Below are positions 1 through 9,101 of a stretch of 64,000 bases of DNA, piece by piece. The stretch comes from Motiliproteus sp041586735 (GTDB lineage: Bacteria > Pseudomonadota > Gammaproteobacteria > Pseudomonadales > Balneatricaceae). The position numbers were made by a program, and so were the translations under genes. Numbering within the stretch: position 1 is the first letter of the stretch; each line of letters opens with the position of its first letter. Under the pieces are notes generated by a model. It worked only from the letters and a program-made list of their open reading frames with translations. It ran no database searches and had not been told where the DNA came from. The DNA lies in NCBI GenBank assembly GCA_041586735.1, contig JBFGZQ010000001.1, positions 62,001 to 126,000 of the forward strand, read 5' to 3'.

Positions 1-1452
1 ACCGGTCTGGCCAATCGGACCCTGTTTCAGGAGTTTCTCGGCCAGTCCCTGCTGCGTGCCGAACGTCGCAAGGGCCATATGGCGCTGCTGCTACTGGATT
101 TGGACCACTTCAAGGATATCAACGATACCCTGGGCCACGATACCGGCGATCAGCTGCTGAAAAGCGTTGCCCAGCGTATCCACAAGAGCGTGAGCCCCAG
201 CGATAGCCCTGGCGCTGAAGACGATAATGCGCATCTGCTGCAAAGCGTTGCCCAACGGCTGAAAAGTCATCTACGGCGCACCGATCTGGTGGCCCGTCTG
301 GGTGGCGATGAGTTTGCCATAGTGCTGGATGATATCAGCCACTCTCAGGATGCGGCCTTAGTGGCCCACAAGATCCTGCAGCGCCTGGCGCCTGCGCACC
401 AGTTGGGGAATTATGAAGTCTATGTCAGTCCGAGCATCGGTATTGCCACCTGCCCGGAGTCTGGCATCGATGCCGGAGCGCTGTTCAAAGCCGCCGATAC
501 CGCGCTCTACCAGGCCAAGGCTCAGGGGCGTAATAATTATCAATTCTATGTCTCGGACATGCACCGGACAGCGATGGAAAAAATGCGTCTGGAGCAGGAC
601 CTGCGCCAGGCGGTTGAGCGTCAGCAGTTGTCGCTGCATTATCAACCGCAGGTGGCGGTCGCTGACGAGCGGATTCACGGCATTGAGGTGCTGTTACGCT
701 GGCATCATCCCGAGTTGGGGATGATCAGTCCGTCCCGGTTTATTCCCCTGGCGGAACGCACGGGGATTATCAATCAGCTGGGTGACTGGGTCTGGCAAGG
801 GGCCTGCCGGCAATTTCAGCTCTGGCGTCAGCAGGGCCTGGTCGGTGAGGAGGTCCGGTTGGCGATCAATCTATCCAGTCGACAGTTAATACGCGATGAC
901 TGTGTGACCTTGCTGCAACAGGCCTTGGCCGATTGTGGACTGCCTGCGAGCTGCCTCGACATCGAACTCACCGAAAATACGCTGATGGATAAGCAGGAGG
1001 CGACGATTCGGGTGCTAGAACAGCTGCGCGGCTTGGGTATGCGCGTCTCGCTGGATGACTTTGGCTGCGGTTACTCGTCGTTTAATCAGATCCATAGTCT
1101 ACCGATCGATTGCCTGAAGATCGCGCAGCCATTGGTCGCCAAGCTGGGGCAGGAGCCCAAGCATGATGCGGTGGTCAAGACCATTATCAACATGGCCGCC
1201 ACTCTGGACTTCGAGGTGATTGCCGAGGGTGTGGAAACCGCCGCCCAGGCGGACTTTTTACGGGCCCATGGTTGCAACCTTATTCAGGGCTTCTATACCA
1301 GCCCGCCCCTTGGCGTACAGCTGATGACCCAGTTGTTGAAGGCGCAGTTGCTCGAGTCGCTCAGTGAGGCGGTTGACGCGACAGCAGGTCCGTTACTGCA
1401 ACGGACGTCGGCGCCGGTTGCGTGCTGCTTGGATATCGAGGCAGGAGGCTGA
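1..1452 (+). CDS. GGDEF-EAL cyclic-di-GMP protein, 5' end outside window
   Basis: The reading frame is open from base 1, so the start lies upstream and N-terminal sensory domains are missing. The visible part is a diguanylate cyclase (GGDEF) domain followed by an EAL phosphodiesterase domain. The signature RLGGDEF is intact near 298-318, so c-di-GMP synthesis is plausible. The EAL motif reads EVL, but the catalytic Glu is kept, as are NLS, ELTE, DDFG, the Lys of LKI, AEGVE and QG. DDFGCG replaces the usual DDFGTG, and LKIAQP replaces LKIDRS, so activity may be reduced. An extra segment of 27 residues sits in the GGDEF domain before the signature, flanked by an imperfect repeat (LLKSVAQR / LLQSVAQR). 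The gene runs straight into cheB, whose ribosome-binding site lies in its last codons. Domain assignment is secure; the balance of synthesis and breakdown is not known. Confidence 0.93.
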   Translation, partial: TGLANRTLFQEFLGQSLLRAERRKGHMALLLLDLDHFKDINDTLGHDTGDQLLKSVAQRIHKSVSPSDSPGAEDDNAHLLQSVAQRLKSHLRRTDLVARLGGDEFAIVLDDISHSQDAALVAHKILQRLAPAHQLGNYEVYVSPSIGIATCPESGIDAGALFKAADTALYQAKAQGRNNYQFYVSDMHRTAMEKMRLEQDLRQAVERQQLSLHYQPQVAVADERIHGIEVLLRWHHPELGMISPSRFIPLAERTGIINQLGDWVWQGACRQFQLWRQQGLVGEEVRLAINLSSRQLIRDDCVTLLQQALADCGLPASCLDIELTENTLMDKQEATIRVLEQLRGLGMRVSLDDFGCGYSSFNQIHSLPIDCLKIAQPLVAKLGQEPKHDAVVKTIINMAATLDFEVIAEGVETAAQADFLRAHGCNLIQGFYTSPPLGVQLMTQLLKAQLLESLSEAVDATAGPLLQRTSAPVACCLDIEAGG

Positions 1453-1454
1453 CG

Positions 1455-2099
1455 TTGTCTGGATCTGCGAACCCGGCGGCGCTGTTGATTGGTGGTTCGG
1501 CGGGGGCGATTCAGGCCCTGCCCATCCTGCTACGTAGCCTGCCCGCGACACTTGGCATACCGGTGGTGGTGGTACTGCACCGCCTGGAGGGTTCTGGTGG
1601 TACATTACATCAGTATCTGGGGCAGTATTGTGCGTTGCCGGTGATCGAGATCCAGGACAAGGAACCACTGCACCCCGGGCGGGTTTATCTGGCCCCTGCC
1701 GGTTATCATGTGTTGCTGGAAGAGGGTGGGCATTGTAGCTTGTCGGTCGATCCCCGGGTCAGCTATTCGCGCCCCTCGATTGATGTGCTTTTTGAAACTG
1801 CGGCGGACCTCTTTGGTGCGCAGTTGATCGGGATTATTCTGACCGGTGCCAATAGCGATGGTGCGGCAGGATTACGGCTGCTGGATGCGATGGGAGGCCT
1901 GGCGCTGGTGCAGGACCCTGCTAGCGCCACGGTGGCGTTTATGCCCAACGCGGCGCTGCAGGCGACACCGGGTGCCCAGGTGCTGAGCCTGGAGGCGCTG
2001 GCAAGTTTTTTATGTGGCTTGCCCCTGACCGCGGTGGACAACGAGTGCTCTCCTAAGCGCGGCGTAGCATCGATCCCTGATAGGGGGATTTCTAAATGA
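1455..2099 (+). CDS. Stand-alone CheB-type methylesterase domain
   Basis: This is a CheB protein-glutamate methylesterase/deamidase catalytic domain of about 214 residues without the usual N-terminal receiver. The catalytic triad is visible as Ser15 in GGSAGA, His42 in VLHR and Asp135 in GANSDGAAG. I chose the TTG at 1455 because AGGAGG at 1443-1448 lies 6 nt upstream, inside the end of the preceding gene. An upstream in-frame start at 1422 would overlap that gene by 31 nt and lacks such a site. The stop overlaps the next ATG (ATGA, 2096-2099). CheB acts on chemoreceptor methyl groups, and CheB domains also occur in CheB-CheR-PAS signalling proteins. Here it sits between two c-di-GMP proteins and has no receiver of its own, so its target and control are unknown. 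A CheR partner may lie upstream of the window. Confidence 0.88.
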   Translation: MSGSANPAALLIGGSAGAIQALPILLRSLPATLGIPVVVVLHRLEGSGGTLHQYLGQYCALPVIEIQDKEPLHPGRVYLAPAGYHVLLEEGGHCSLSVDPRVSYSRPSIDVLFETAADLFGAQLIGIILTGANSDGAAGLRLLDAMGGLALVQDPASATVAFMPNAALQATPGAQVLSLEALASFLCGLPLTAVDNECSPKRGVASIPDRGISK

Positions 2100-4312
2100 G
2101 TAGGTTGGAGGAGTACGGTATGCAACGGGACAGCGTCCTGACCAAGATTCTAGTGGTCGATGATCGGGTCGAGAATATCCGTTCTATGAGGCGACTTCTA
2201 GAGGCGGTGGATGCGGAGGTGTATTCGGCCCTGTCGGGTGTCGAGGCTCTCGGCTTGCTGCTGCGTCACCAGTTTTCTCTGATCCTGCTGGATGTGATGA
2301 TGCCGGAGATGGATGGTTTTGAGACCGCGGAGCTGATTCGTGGCGATCTGCGCAGCCAGCAGATCCCTATCGTCTTCGTGACCGCCGCCGATAAAGAGGA
2401 GTCCGTAGAGTTCAAAGGCTACGACGTGGGGGCGGTGGATTACCTGTACAAGCCGATCCAAGAGCATATTCTCCTCAGTAAGGTCCGTTTTTTCCTAGAG
2501 ATGGCCAGACATAAAAGCTTGTTGGAGCAGAGCCTGCAGGAGCTCAAGCAGCTGCGCAATCACAACGAAGTGTTGCTCAACTCGACGGCGGAAGGGATCG
2601 TCAGCCTGGATGCATCGGGTCATATAACCTTCGCCAATCCGGCTGCGCAACAACTACTGAGCTATTCAGGCGAGGCCATGCTGGGGCTCGACTTTGCCTG
2701 CATTCAGAGCCTCGATGGAGCCCGCACTGCCTTCGAGCAGAGTGCGCTGTATCAGGCCTGTCAAGGGCAGCGTCATATACAAGATGATCAGCAGTATTTT
2801 TACCGCCCGGACGGTAGCCATTTCCCGGTCGCCTTCACTGCTAGCCCACTGCCTGTTGAGGGGGCGGAGCTACCGGGTATGGTGCTGGTGTTTCAGGATA
2901 TCAGCCAGCATAAGGATACCGCGGATAGATTAGCCTACCTGGCGCAATATGATGCGCTCACCGGCGTGGCCAATCGCAGCCTGTTCAGTAAACTGCTGGG
3001 CCAGGCGATCGCCCGCGCCGAGCGTCACCAGCAAAACCTGGCGCTGTTGTTTCTGGATCTGGACCGTTTTAAGGCCGTCAATGACACTCTGGGGCACCAG
3101 GCCGGTGATCTGCTGTTACAGCAGGTGGCGCAGCGGCTGCAGGCCTGTATTCGAGACGGGGATACCCTCAGTCGCCTGGGAGGCGATGAGTTTACGGTGA
3201 TTCTGGAGGAGGTCGGGGATTCTCGCGAGGCGGCAGTGGTGGCTCATAAACTGGTGGAGGCGTTAACCGAACCTTTTATAATCAAAGACCAAGAGGTGTT
3301 TATTGGCACCAGCATAGGTATCGCACTCTACCCCGACTCGGCACGCGGTGCGGAAAGCTTGTTGAAGTGCGCAGATATGGCGATGTACCAGGCCAAGGCT
3401 CAAGGGCGCAACAATTTCCAGTATTTTACCCCTGAGATGCAGCAACGAGCGGTCCAGGCCTTGAATCTAGAGCAACGCTTGCGCTATGCCCTCGAGCGTG
3501 ATGAGTTTGTCCTCCATTATCAGCCCCAGGTCAACATTAGCAGCGGTGCCATTATCGGTCTGGAAGCCTTGATACGCTGGCGCCCCGATGGCCAGACGTT
3601 GATTCCTCCCGGAGACTTTATTCCGCTGGCCGAAGAGACCGGATTGATTATACCTATTGGTGAGTGGGTGCTGCGGCATGCCTGCGCGCAGGTGCAAAGT
3701 TGGCATCAAACCGGGTTGTTAGGGCCAGAGGTCTCCGTTTCCGTCAATCTGTCGGTGCGTCAGCTGGAGAAACGCTCGCTGTTGGACGTCTTGACGACGG
3801 TATTGGAAGAGACCGGCCTTAAACCCTCGCAGCTGGAGCTGGAGATCACCGAGAGCGCGGTGATGAAAGATCCGGAGGTGGCTGTCGAACTGTTGCGGAG
3901 TATCAGCGAGCGGGGTATCCAGATCTCCCTGGATGACTTTGGCACCGGTTATTCATCGCTCAGTTATCTGAAGATGTTGCCTCTGGATGTGTTGAAAATC
4001 GACCGTTCCTTCGTCAATGATATTGGTGGTAATCCGAGTGATGACGCCGTTCTGGAAACTATTATCGCGCTGTCCAAAAATCTTAACTTGCGGGTGGTGG
4101 CCGAAGGGGTGGAGACCCAGAGGCAGTTGCAGTTCCTGCAAAGACTCGATTGCTCCTCCATTCAAGGCTATTTCATTAGTGAACCCAAATCTACCGATGA
4201 GATTGAGGCCTTGCTCTGGCGTATAAAAGAAGGCCACTCGTCCGACCTCCTCACTCCCGACAAACCCGCCGGGTTGATCGTTCTGCCATGGCAGGAGGCG
4301 GCATCGCACTAG
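2096..4312 (+). CDS. Response regulator with REC-PAS-GGDEF-EAL
   Basis: The N-terminal receiver (residues about 17-135) has the acidic pair VVDD, the phospho-acceptor Asp66 in LLDVMMP and the conserved KP. A PAS domain follows (about 150-265), then a GGDEF domain with intact RLGGDEF near 361 and an EAL domain with intact EAL near 489, ELEITE, DDFGTGYSSL, LKIDRSFV and AEGVE. Both enzymatic domains look active on paper, so the protein probably switches c-di-GMP levels in response to phosphorylation. The start at 2096 forms an ATGA overlap with cheB. An in-frame ATG at 2120 has a better ribosome-binding site (GGAGGAG, 6 nt upstream) and would remove only eight residues before the receiver, so it may be the true start. 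No histidine kinase lies next to it inside the window. Confidence 0.93.
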   Translation: MSRLEEYGMQRDSVLTKILVVDDRVENIRSMRRLLEAVDAEVYSALSGVEALGLLLRHQFSLILLDVMMPEMDGFETAELIRGDLRSQQIPIVFVTAADKEESVEFKGYDVGAVDYLYKPIQEHILLSKVRFFLEMARHKSLLEQSLQELKQLRNHNEVLLNSTAEGIVSLDASGHITFANPAAQQLLSYSGEAMLGLDFACIQSLDGARTAFEQSALYQACQGQRHIQDDQQYFYRPDGSHFPVAFTASPLPVEGAELPGMVLVFQDISQHKDTADRLAYLAQYDALTGVANRSLFSKLLGQAIARAERHQQNLALLFLDLDRFKAVNDTLGHQAGDLLLQQVAQRLQACIRDGDTLSRLGGDEFTVILEEVGDSREAAVVAHKLVEALTEPFIIKDQEVFIGTSIGIALYPDSARGAESLLKCADMAMYQAKAQGRNNFQYFTPEMQQRAVQALNLEQRLRYALERDEFVLHYQPQVNISSGAIIGLEALIRWRPDGQTLIPPGDFIPLAEETGLIIPIGEWVLRHACAQVQSWHQTGLLGPEVSVSVNLSVRQLEKRSLLDVLTTVLEETGLKPSQLELEITESAVMKDPEVAVELLRSISERGIQISLDDFGTGYSSLSYLKMLPLDVLKIDRSFVNDIGGNPSDDAVLETIIALSKNLNLRVVAEGVETQRQLQFLQRLDCSSIQGYFISEPKSTDEIEALLWRIKEGHSSDLLTPDKPAGLIVLPWQEAASH

Positions 4313-4449
4313 CGTCTCCGCGCCTAAGGACGACCTGGCTCTGAGTGTGATGACGGTTGCTCCTAAGTCGGCCTAATGGCGAGCTAGGGGGTATCGGTCT
4401 ACATCCGCGGGTTGTTCTAGCACAACCAGACATTCTTTTCTGGTCATGT

Positions 4450-4487
4450 GGCTCCGAGGTGACGGAAGGGGGGAATACCTCGGAGCC
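4450..4487. terminator. Perfect 11-bp stem between convergent genes
   Basis: GGCTCCGAGGT (4450-4460) and ACCTCGGAGCC (4477-4487) form a perfect stem with a 16-nt loop. It lies between the end of the c-di-GMP gene and the end of the porin gene, which converge here. Neither side has a clear U-run, so it may be a weak, Rho-assisted or RNA-stabilising element for either transcript. Confidence 0.5.
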
Positions 4488-4501
4488 AGGCTCATGAACG
4501 T

Positions 4502-5446
4502 TTAGAACTTCATCTGCATGCCTGCTAGAAAGCCCAGGTTACTATTCGCTTCGTCGCTGTCTGCTACCTCGGCAAACAGGCTGACTTTCTGCTGTTCCGG
4601 GAACTTGTAGGTGACATTGGCATACCAGCCGCTGACATCGGTTGCGGCACCCTCTTCATCTAAATTCTGCAGCCCAATGGCGACGCGGGTAGTCACAGCG
4701 ACAGGGAAGGCGGCAACCAGGTTGTAGACATCGGCGGTGTCTTCCATGGAACCGTAATCGGCACCAAAACTTGCAAATCCCGCGTCATACACCGCGCTGA
4801 CTGCCCAAGTATCAACCGCCGAGGCTCCAGCGTCCTGATAATGCTGATAGGCTACAGCCAACTGGGTACTCGCCACCGAGGTTGATACAAATAGATCAAT
4901 AGATTGGTTGCCGTCACTGTCGGCGTTGCCTTCGGCTTCCAGGTCGGTAGAGAGCGAGAGATACAGATTGTCGAACTGGGCATCGATCCGAATCACATCG
5001 TCACCGGCATCGTCATTGAGGTCGAAGATGTCGTCTTCAACCACCGTCTCGTAAGCCTTCTCGACGCTAAACTCATCGGTGGAGTAGTTCTGCTTGCCAA
5101 ATCTTAGTGCCACACCACCCAACTTTAACCCTAGGTAGGCTTCTTCTAGACGACCGCCGTCAGCCGCATCGGCACCGGCCTTGTTGGCCTCCTTGTCAAA
5201 GCTATAGTCCAATTGACCGAAGGCGGAGAGATCTTTGTTCAAGCTATAGGTCACTCTGTTTTTCAGCTCAAGATCATCAAATTCAAGATCAAGCTTTTGG
5301 TTGTCTCCCACCTTTTGTCGCAGCTGGATCTGCCAGTCGCCTTTTAGGTCGTACTTGAGTCCTTTGCCTTCATAGACCGTAGCGGCGCTGACAGAACCCA
5401 CCGCGGTTATGCTGGCGATCGCTGCAACGAGTAAAATCTTTTTCAT
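4502..5446 (-). CDS. Outer membrane porin, Gram-negative type
   Basis: A 314-residue beta-barrel porin. The start MKKILLVAAIASITAVGSVSA is a classic signal peptide with cleavage after SA. The mature part alternates polar and hydrophobic residues with many Asp/Gly turns, and the protein ends in Phe (GMQMKF), the outer-membrane insertion signal read by BamA. Length and style fit the general porin family (Porin_4/OmpC-like) rather than the larger OprD family. It follows tctA on the same strand after a 280-nt gap, so it may provide the outer-membrane route for substrates of the TctCBA system, as OpdH does next to tctCBA in Pseudomonas aeruginosa. That link rests on position only. Confidence 0.85.
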   Translation of the reverse strand: MKKILLVAAIASITAVGSVSAATVYEGKGLKYDLKGDWQIQLRQKVGDNQKLDLEFDDLELKNRVTYSLNKDLSAFGQLDYSFDKEANKAGADAADGGRLEEAYLGLKLGGVALRFGKQNYSTDEFSVEKAYETVVEDDIFDLNDDAGDDVIRIDAQFDNLYLSLSTDLEAEGNADSDGNQSIDLFVSTSVASTQLAVAYQHYQDAGASAVDTWAVSAVYDAGFASFGADYGSMEDTADVYNLVAAFPVAVTTRVAIGLQNLDEEGAATDVSGWYANVTYKFPEQQKVSLFAEVADSDEANSNLGFLAGMQMKF

Positions 5447-5726
5447 ATATATCTCCGTTTATTATTGGACGAACTGCTAGTGTCAGCACGGCTCTGCATG
5501 CGCCAGGGCCGTGCATCTCGAGGCCAAGTTGGCCGGCGCATGGAGTGACTCATGCGTTGAGATAGGGTGAAAAAAGGGGGGCGAGCGGGGCTGCTGCCCT
5601 GATCTCGCGGTGGCCGTTTTCCTGAGTGTCTCTATGCTGGAGCGGGTGCGTTGCGGACATCAGGGGGCGCTATCGCTGATCGAGCGACACTCTGCCTGCC
5701 CCTGTCCGGCATCTGGGTGGTACGCA

Positions 5727-7268
5727 TTAGCCTTCGCCCTTGTTGACCGCCAGCTCGGGCCCTTTGGGTGCATAGATCCTGCGCCACAGCGCCCCAAACA
5801 GGGGTAATGACAGCAGCGCTACCGCGATCAGGGTGATACTCAGCGTCAGTGGCCGTTCCCATAAAAACGCAAAACTGCCGTCAGAGAGCACCAGCGAGCG
5901 ACTTAGATTCTGCTCCATGATGCCGCCGAGGATGTAGCCCAGCAGCATCGGTGCCATCGAGAAATCCAGCAGTTTCAAAAAGATCGCCGCCAGGGTGATA
6001 AACACCATCATGTGGATATCAAAGCTGTTAAAACTGACCAGGTAGACCCCGGTGATCGAGAAAAACAGGATCAATGGAATCAGAATCGGCCGGGGGATCG
6101 CCAGTAACCTAGAGATATAGGGGATCAGCGGCAGGTTGAGGATCAGCAACACCAGATTGCCGACGTACATCGAGATGATCACCGACCAAAACACTTCGGG
6201 GTTGTCGACAAACAGCCGTGGACCGGGCTGCACACCGGCCGCAATCAGCGCGCCGAGCATGATGGCGGTGGTCCCTGAACCCGGGATGCCGAGCGTCAGT
6301 AGCGGCACAAAAGAACCGGTCGAGGCGGCGTTATTGGCCGACTCGGGTGCGGCCAGACCGCGCAGCGCCCCTTTGCCAAACTTAAGCTTCTGCTTGGCTG
6401 AGGCTAGGTTGCGCTCCAGGCCATAGGCCAGGAACGAGGCGATGGTGGCCCCGGCCCCGGGCAATACGCCGACCAGAAAACCGAACAGCGAGGAGCGAGC
6501 CACGGTAGGTGCCACCTCTTTGACCTCATCGCGGCTGAGCTTCATGCTGCCCAGAGCTGCCATATCGATCTTGGGGTCCTCCTGTAGATGTTGGCGATTG
6601 AGCACCGTCATGATCACTTCGGTGAGCGCGAAGGTGGCCATCGCCAGCAGCAGGAAGCTGATACCATCGATCAGGTTGACGCTGCCGAAGGTAAAGCGCG
6701 GTGCGCCGGTCATGATGTCGGTGCCGACGGTGGCGATCATCAATCCGAACACCGTCATCAGCATCGCCTTGATCACCTGGCCCTTGCCGGAGAACGCTGC
6801 CACGGCGGTCAGTCCGAGGATCATCAGCGCGAAATAATCGCTGGATTGAAAGCTGAGCGACACCGATGCCAATGCCGGCGCGGCAAATAACAGAATGATC
6901 GCACCGATGGTGCCGCCGGTGAATGAGCAGTAAGCCGCCAGTGCCAGGGCTTTGCCGGCCTGGCCTTTCTGGGCCAGTGGGTAGCCGTCAAAGGCGGTGA
7001 CCACGGTGCTGGCACAACCGGGGGCGTTGATCAGGATCGATGAGGTGGAGCCACCAAACACCGCGCCATAATAAACCCCGGCCATCAAAATAATGCCCGA
7101 GGAGGGATCGATGCCATAGGTGATCGGGATCATCAGCGCCACGGCTGAGATAGGTCCTAAACCCGGTAACATGCCGATAAAGGTGCCGGCGAAACAGCCG
7201 ACCACCACCATCATCAGGTTAAAGGGCATCATCGCCGTACCTAGGCCGGTAAAAATTCCGTCTAACAT
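5727..7268 (-). CDS. tctA: Tripartite tricarboxylate transporter, large permease TctA
   Basis: The 513-residue protein is almost wholly hydrophobic with about a dozen membrane segments. It has the family's glycine-rich motifs GMLPGLGPISAVALMIP near the N-terminus and GFLVGVLPGAGATIASF in the middle, the inverted-repeat signature of TctA. It forms the large inner-membrane subunit that moves tricarboxylates (citrate and relatives) using an ion gradient. I start it at ATG 7268, because GGAGG lies 8 nt upstream and TctA proteins begin with a similar short N-terminus; a longer reading frame to 7361 would run through tctB. The start is 4 nt after the tctB stop, so the two are translated together. 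The exact substrate cannot be read from sequence. Confidence 0.93.
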   Translation of the reverse strand: MLDGIFTGLGTAMMPFNLMMVVVGCFAGTFIGMLPGLGPISAVALMIPITYGIDPSSGIILMAGVYYGAVFGGSTSSILINAPGCASTVVTAFDGYPLAQKGQAGKALALAAYCSFTGGTIGAIILLFAAPALASVSLSFQSSDYFALMILGLTAVAAFSGKGQVIKAMLMTVFGLMIATVGTDIMTGAPRFTFGSVNLIDGISFLLLAMATFALTEVIMTVLNRQHLQEDPKIDMAALGSMKLSRDEVKEVAPTVARSSLFGFLVGVLPGAGATIASFLAYGLERNLASAKQKLKFGKGALRGLAAPESANNAASTGSFVPLLTLGIPGSGTTAIMLGALIAAGVQPGPRLFVDNPEVFWSVIISMYVGNLVLLILNLPLIPYISRLLAIPRPILIPLILFFSITGVYLVSFNSFDIHMMVFITLAAIFLKLLDFSMAPMLLGYILGGIMEQNLSRSLVLSDGSFAFLWERPLTLSITLIAVALLSLPLFGALWRRIYAPKGPELAVNKGEG

Positions 7269-7272
7269 GGGA

Positions 7273-7746
7273 TCAACCTCCGAACAGACTAGTAAAAAGA
7301 CGCCCTGGTGCCAGATAGATATCCAGCAACTGCGACAGTGAGAACCAGATAAACAGCGCAAAGGGGATAGAGGCGATCAGCAGGGTTTTGAGCCGGCGTT
7401 CACCCAATAACCAGTAGCCACCGATCAGAAACAGGATGGTGGAGAGCAAAAACCCCAACCATTCCAGAGCTATACCAAACAGCACCACCAGCACCAGCAG
7501 TAAACCCACCAGCGCAAAATCGTAGCCGCCCAGTCGCAGGCGTTGCTTGGGGTCCTGACGCGCGCTCAGGATCAAGGCCAGTGACAGCACGCAACCGATG
7601 ATGGCCAAGGCGCTGGGTAGGGTCTGGGCATTGAAGGGCTCGAAGGCATCGCCGGGTAGCATCGGGATCTGACCGGCATAATAGCCATAGGCGACCGACA
7701 GACACAGAAACACCAGACCACCGATATGGTCTTTGGTAATAATCAT
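7273..7746 (-). CDS. tctB: Tripartite tricarboxylate transporter, small permease TctB
   Basis: A 157-residue membrane protein with four predicted membrane helices and the usual length of TctB (about 145-165). It is the small membrane subunit of the tripartite tricarboxylate transporter. The start at 7746 is backed by AGGAG 6 nt upstream. It lies between tctC (157 nt upstream, with a hairpin in the gap) and tctA (4 nt downstream). TctB sequences are poorly conserved, so the call rests on size, topology and the gene order. Confidence 0.9.
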   Translation of the reverse strand: MIITKDHIGGLVFLCLSVAYGYYAGQIPMLPGDAFEPFNAQTLPSALAIIGCVLSLALILSARQDPKQRLRLGGYDFALVGLLLVLVVLFGIALEWLGFLLSTILFLIGGYWLLGERRLKTLLIASIPFALFIWFSLSQLLDIYLAPGRLFTSLFGG

Positions 7747-7831
7747 GGGAAACTCCTCTGACGGGCTCGGTATCCGTCACATGGTAAAGAGGGTGATCCG
7801 CTGGGCAGGGCTCAGCGAGAACAGGTGCTCA

Positions 7832-7865
7832 GCCTCTCAGCGGCTGGGGTAAGACGCTGAGAGGC
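7832..7865. promoter_or_regulatory. Perfect hairpin between tctC and tctB
   Basis: GCCTCTCAGCG (7832-7842) and CGCTGAGAGGC (7855-7865) pair perfectly over 11 bp around a 12-nt loop. It lies just after the tctC stop on the minus strand and has no U-run. A stem in this place could protect the 3' end of the binding-protein message or partly terminate it, so that TctC is made in excess over the membrane subunits. Confidence 0.6.
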
Positions 7866-7903
7866 GTTGATCGACTGGTATGGCGTCAGGATGTGGCTCG
7901 AGA

Positions 7904-8893
7904 TTAGTTGAGGAAACCCAGCTCGCGCATCAGCTCACCGATGAGCTTTTCCTGCTGCTCGAGGAAGGCGACAAACTCGGCACGGGGTTTGAAGGTCTCA
8001 GCCCAGCCGTTACGATCGCGAACCTGTTGCCACTCCGGTGTGGCGTACATCTGTTCAAACATGCTGGCATAGTCGGCCGCGTCGCTGTCAGACAGCCCCG
8101 GCGCTGCGAAGAAACCGCGCCAGTTAACGAAGCTGGCATCGTAGCCCAGCTCCTTGAGTGTCGGTACCTCAGCCGCCGCGGATGAGCGTTCATCACCGGT
8201 CATCACCAGAATCCGCACTTCACCGGCAGCCGCCAGCGTTAGCGCTTCGCTAAAGCCGGTCGACAGCACCTGGGCTTCGCCAGAAAGGATGCCCGCCATC
8301 GCCTTGCCGCCGGCATCGTAGGCCACGTATTTGACCTTGCGGGGATCGCCGCCCGCGGCCTTGAATGTCATCGCCGCAACCAGATGATCCATGCTGCCGC
8401 GCGCCGAACCTCCGGCGATAGAAACCGAACGCGGATCCTGGTTGTAATCGGCCACCACCTCTTTAAAACTCTGGTATTTCGAGTTGGCAGGGACCACAAA
8501 GGCGCCGAAATCGCCGATAGTGGCGGCGATCGGGGTCAGGTCACGGAACGATTGCGGAAACACCTTGGTCAGCGAGCGAATCACGATCGGGGTGGAGTTC
8601 ACCATCAGGGTGTTGTGTTTCTGATCGGCGGTCTCGATCAGGTGAGCAATCGCTTTACCACCGCCACCGCCGGACATATTCTCGTAAGAGACCGAGCTGG
8701 CCAGTCCAGATTTAGACAGCGCTTCGCCGGTACCGCGTGCGGTGCCATCCCAGCCACCGCCGGCCCCACCGGGGATTAGAAAATGCACCGACTCCACTGC
8801 CAGGGCGCTGAACGAAGCCCCCGCAGTCAGGCAGCTAGCCAGGGTGGCGGCGAGCAGGGTCGAGCGTTTACGGGTGATGAACGTTGCTAGCAT
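7904..8893 (-). CDS. tctC: Tripartite tricarboxylate transporter, periplasmic binding protein TctC
   Basis: A 329-residue extracytoplasmic solute receptor of the Bug/TctC family. It has a signal peptide (basic MLATFITRKR, then a hydrophobic stretch, likely cleavage near SALAVE) and the family's N-terminal ligand loop IPGGAGGGWDGTARG. It binds a carboxylate substrate in the periplasm and delivers it to TctAB. It is the first gene of tctCBA and is divergent from a CitA/CitB-type sensor-regulator pair. Bug proteins bind many carboxylates (citrate, tricarballylate, dicarboxylates, even terephthalate), so citrate is the default guess only. Confidence 0.93.
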   Translation of the reverse strand: MLATFITRKRSTLLAATLASCLTAGASFSALAVESVHFLIPGGAGGGWDGTARGTGEALSKSGLASSVSYENMSGGGGGKAIAHLIETADQKHNTLMVNSTPIVIRSLTKVFPQSFRDLTPIAATIGDFGAFVVPANSKYQSFKEVVADYNQDPRSVSIAGGSARGSMDHLVAAMTFKAAGGDPRKVKYVAYDAGGKAMAGILSGEAQVLSTGFSEALTLAAAGEVRILVMTGDERSSAAAEVPTLKELGYDASFVNWRGFFAAPGLSDSDAADYASMFEQMYATPEWQQVRDRNGWAETFKPRAEFVAFLEQQEKLIGELMRELGFLN

Positions 8894-9001
8894 AGCGGTA
8901 ACCTCGCGTTGTTTTTATAAAGGGCTGTTAATGAGCCTTAGGGTGGTACTGAGGGCCAGCATAGGATGTCTGGTTGTCGGCTTAAATATTCTGAATCTAA
9001 A

Positions 9002-9023
9002 GGCTTTTTATTTCATAAAAGCC
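9002..9023. promoter_or_regulatory. AT-rich inverted repeat in the tctC/sensor-kinase promoter region
   Basis: GGCTTTT (9002-9008) and AAAAGCC (9017-9023) are a perfect 7-bp inverted repeat with an 8-nt AT-rich spacer. It lies in the roughly 200-nt region between divergent tctC and the kinase genes. CitB-type regulators bind AT-rich sites, so it is a candidate operator for the neighbouring response regulator. This is inference from position and symmetry. Confidence 0.4.
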
Positions 9024-9101
9024 ATTTTGTGCATACTGTTCACGAGAGCTGTACCGGGCGATCGGCTATGCTGTGGACAGATAAAAACAGACGGAGGCTG
9101 G

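Noticed and set aside
5496..5546. CATGCGCC/GGCGCATG inverted repeat upstream of the porin gene
   Set aside because: Only 8 bp with a long spacer in GC-rich DNA; could be an operator but too weak to call.
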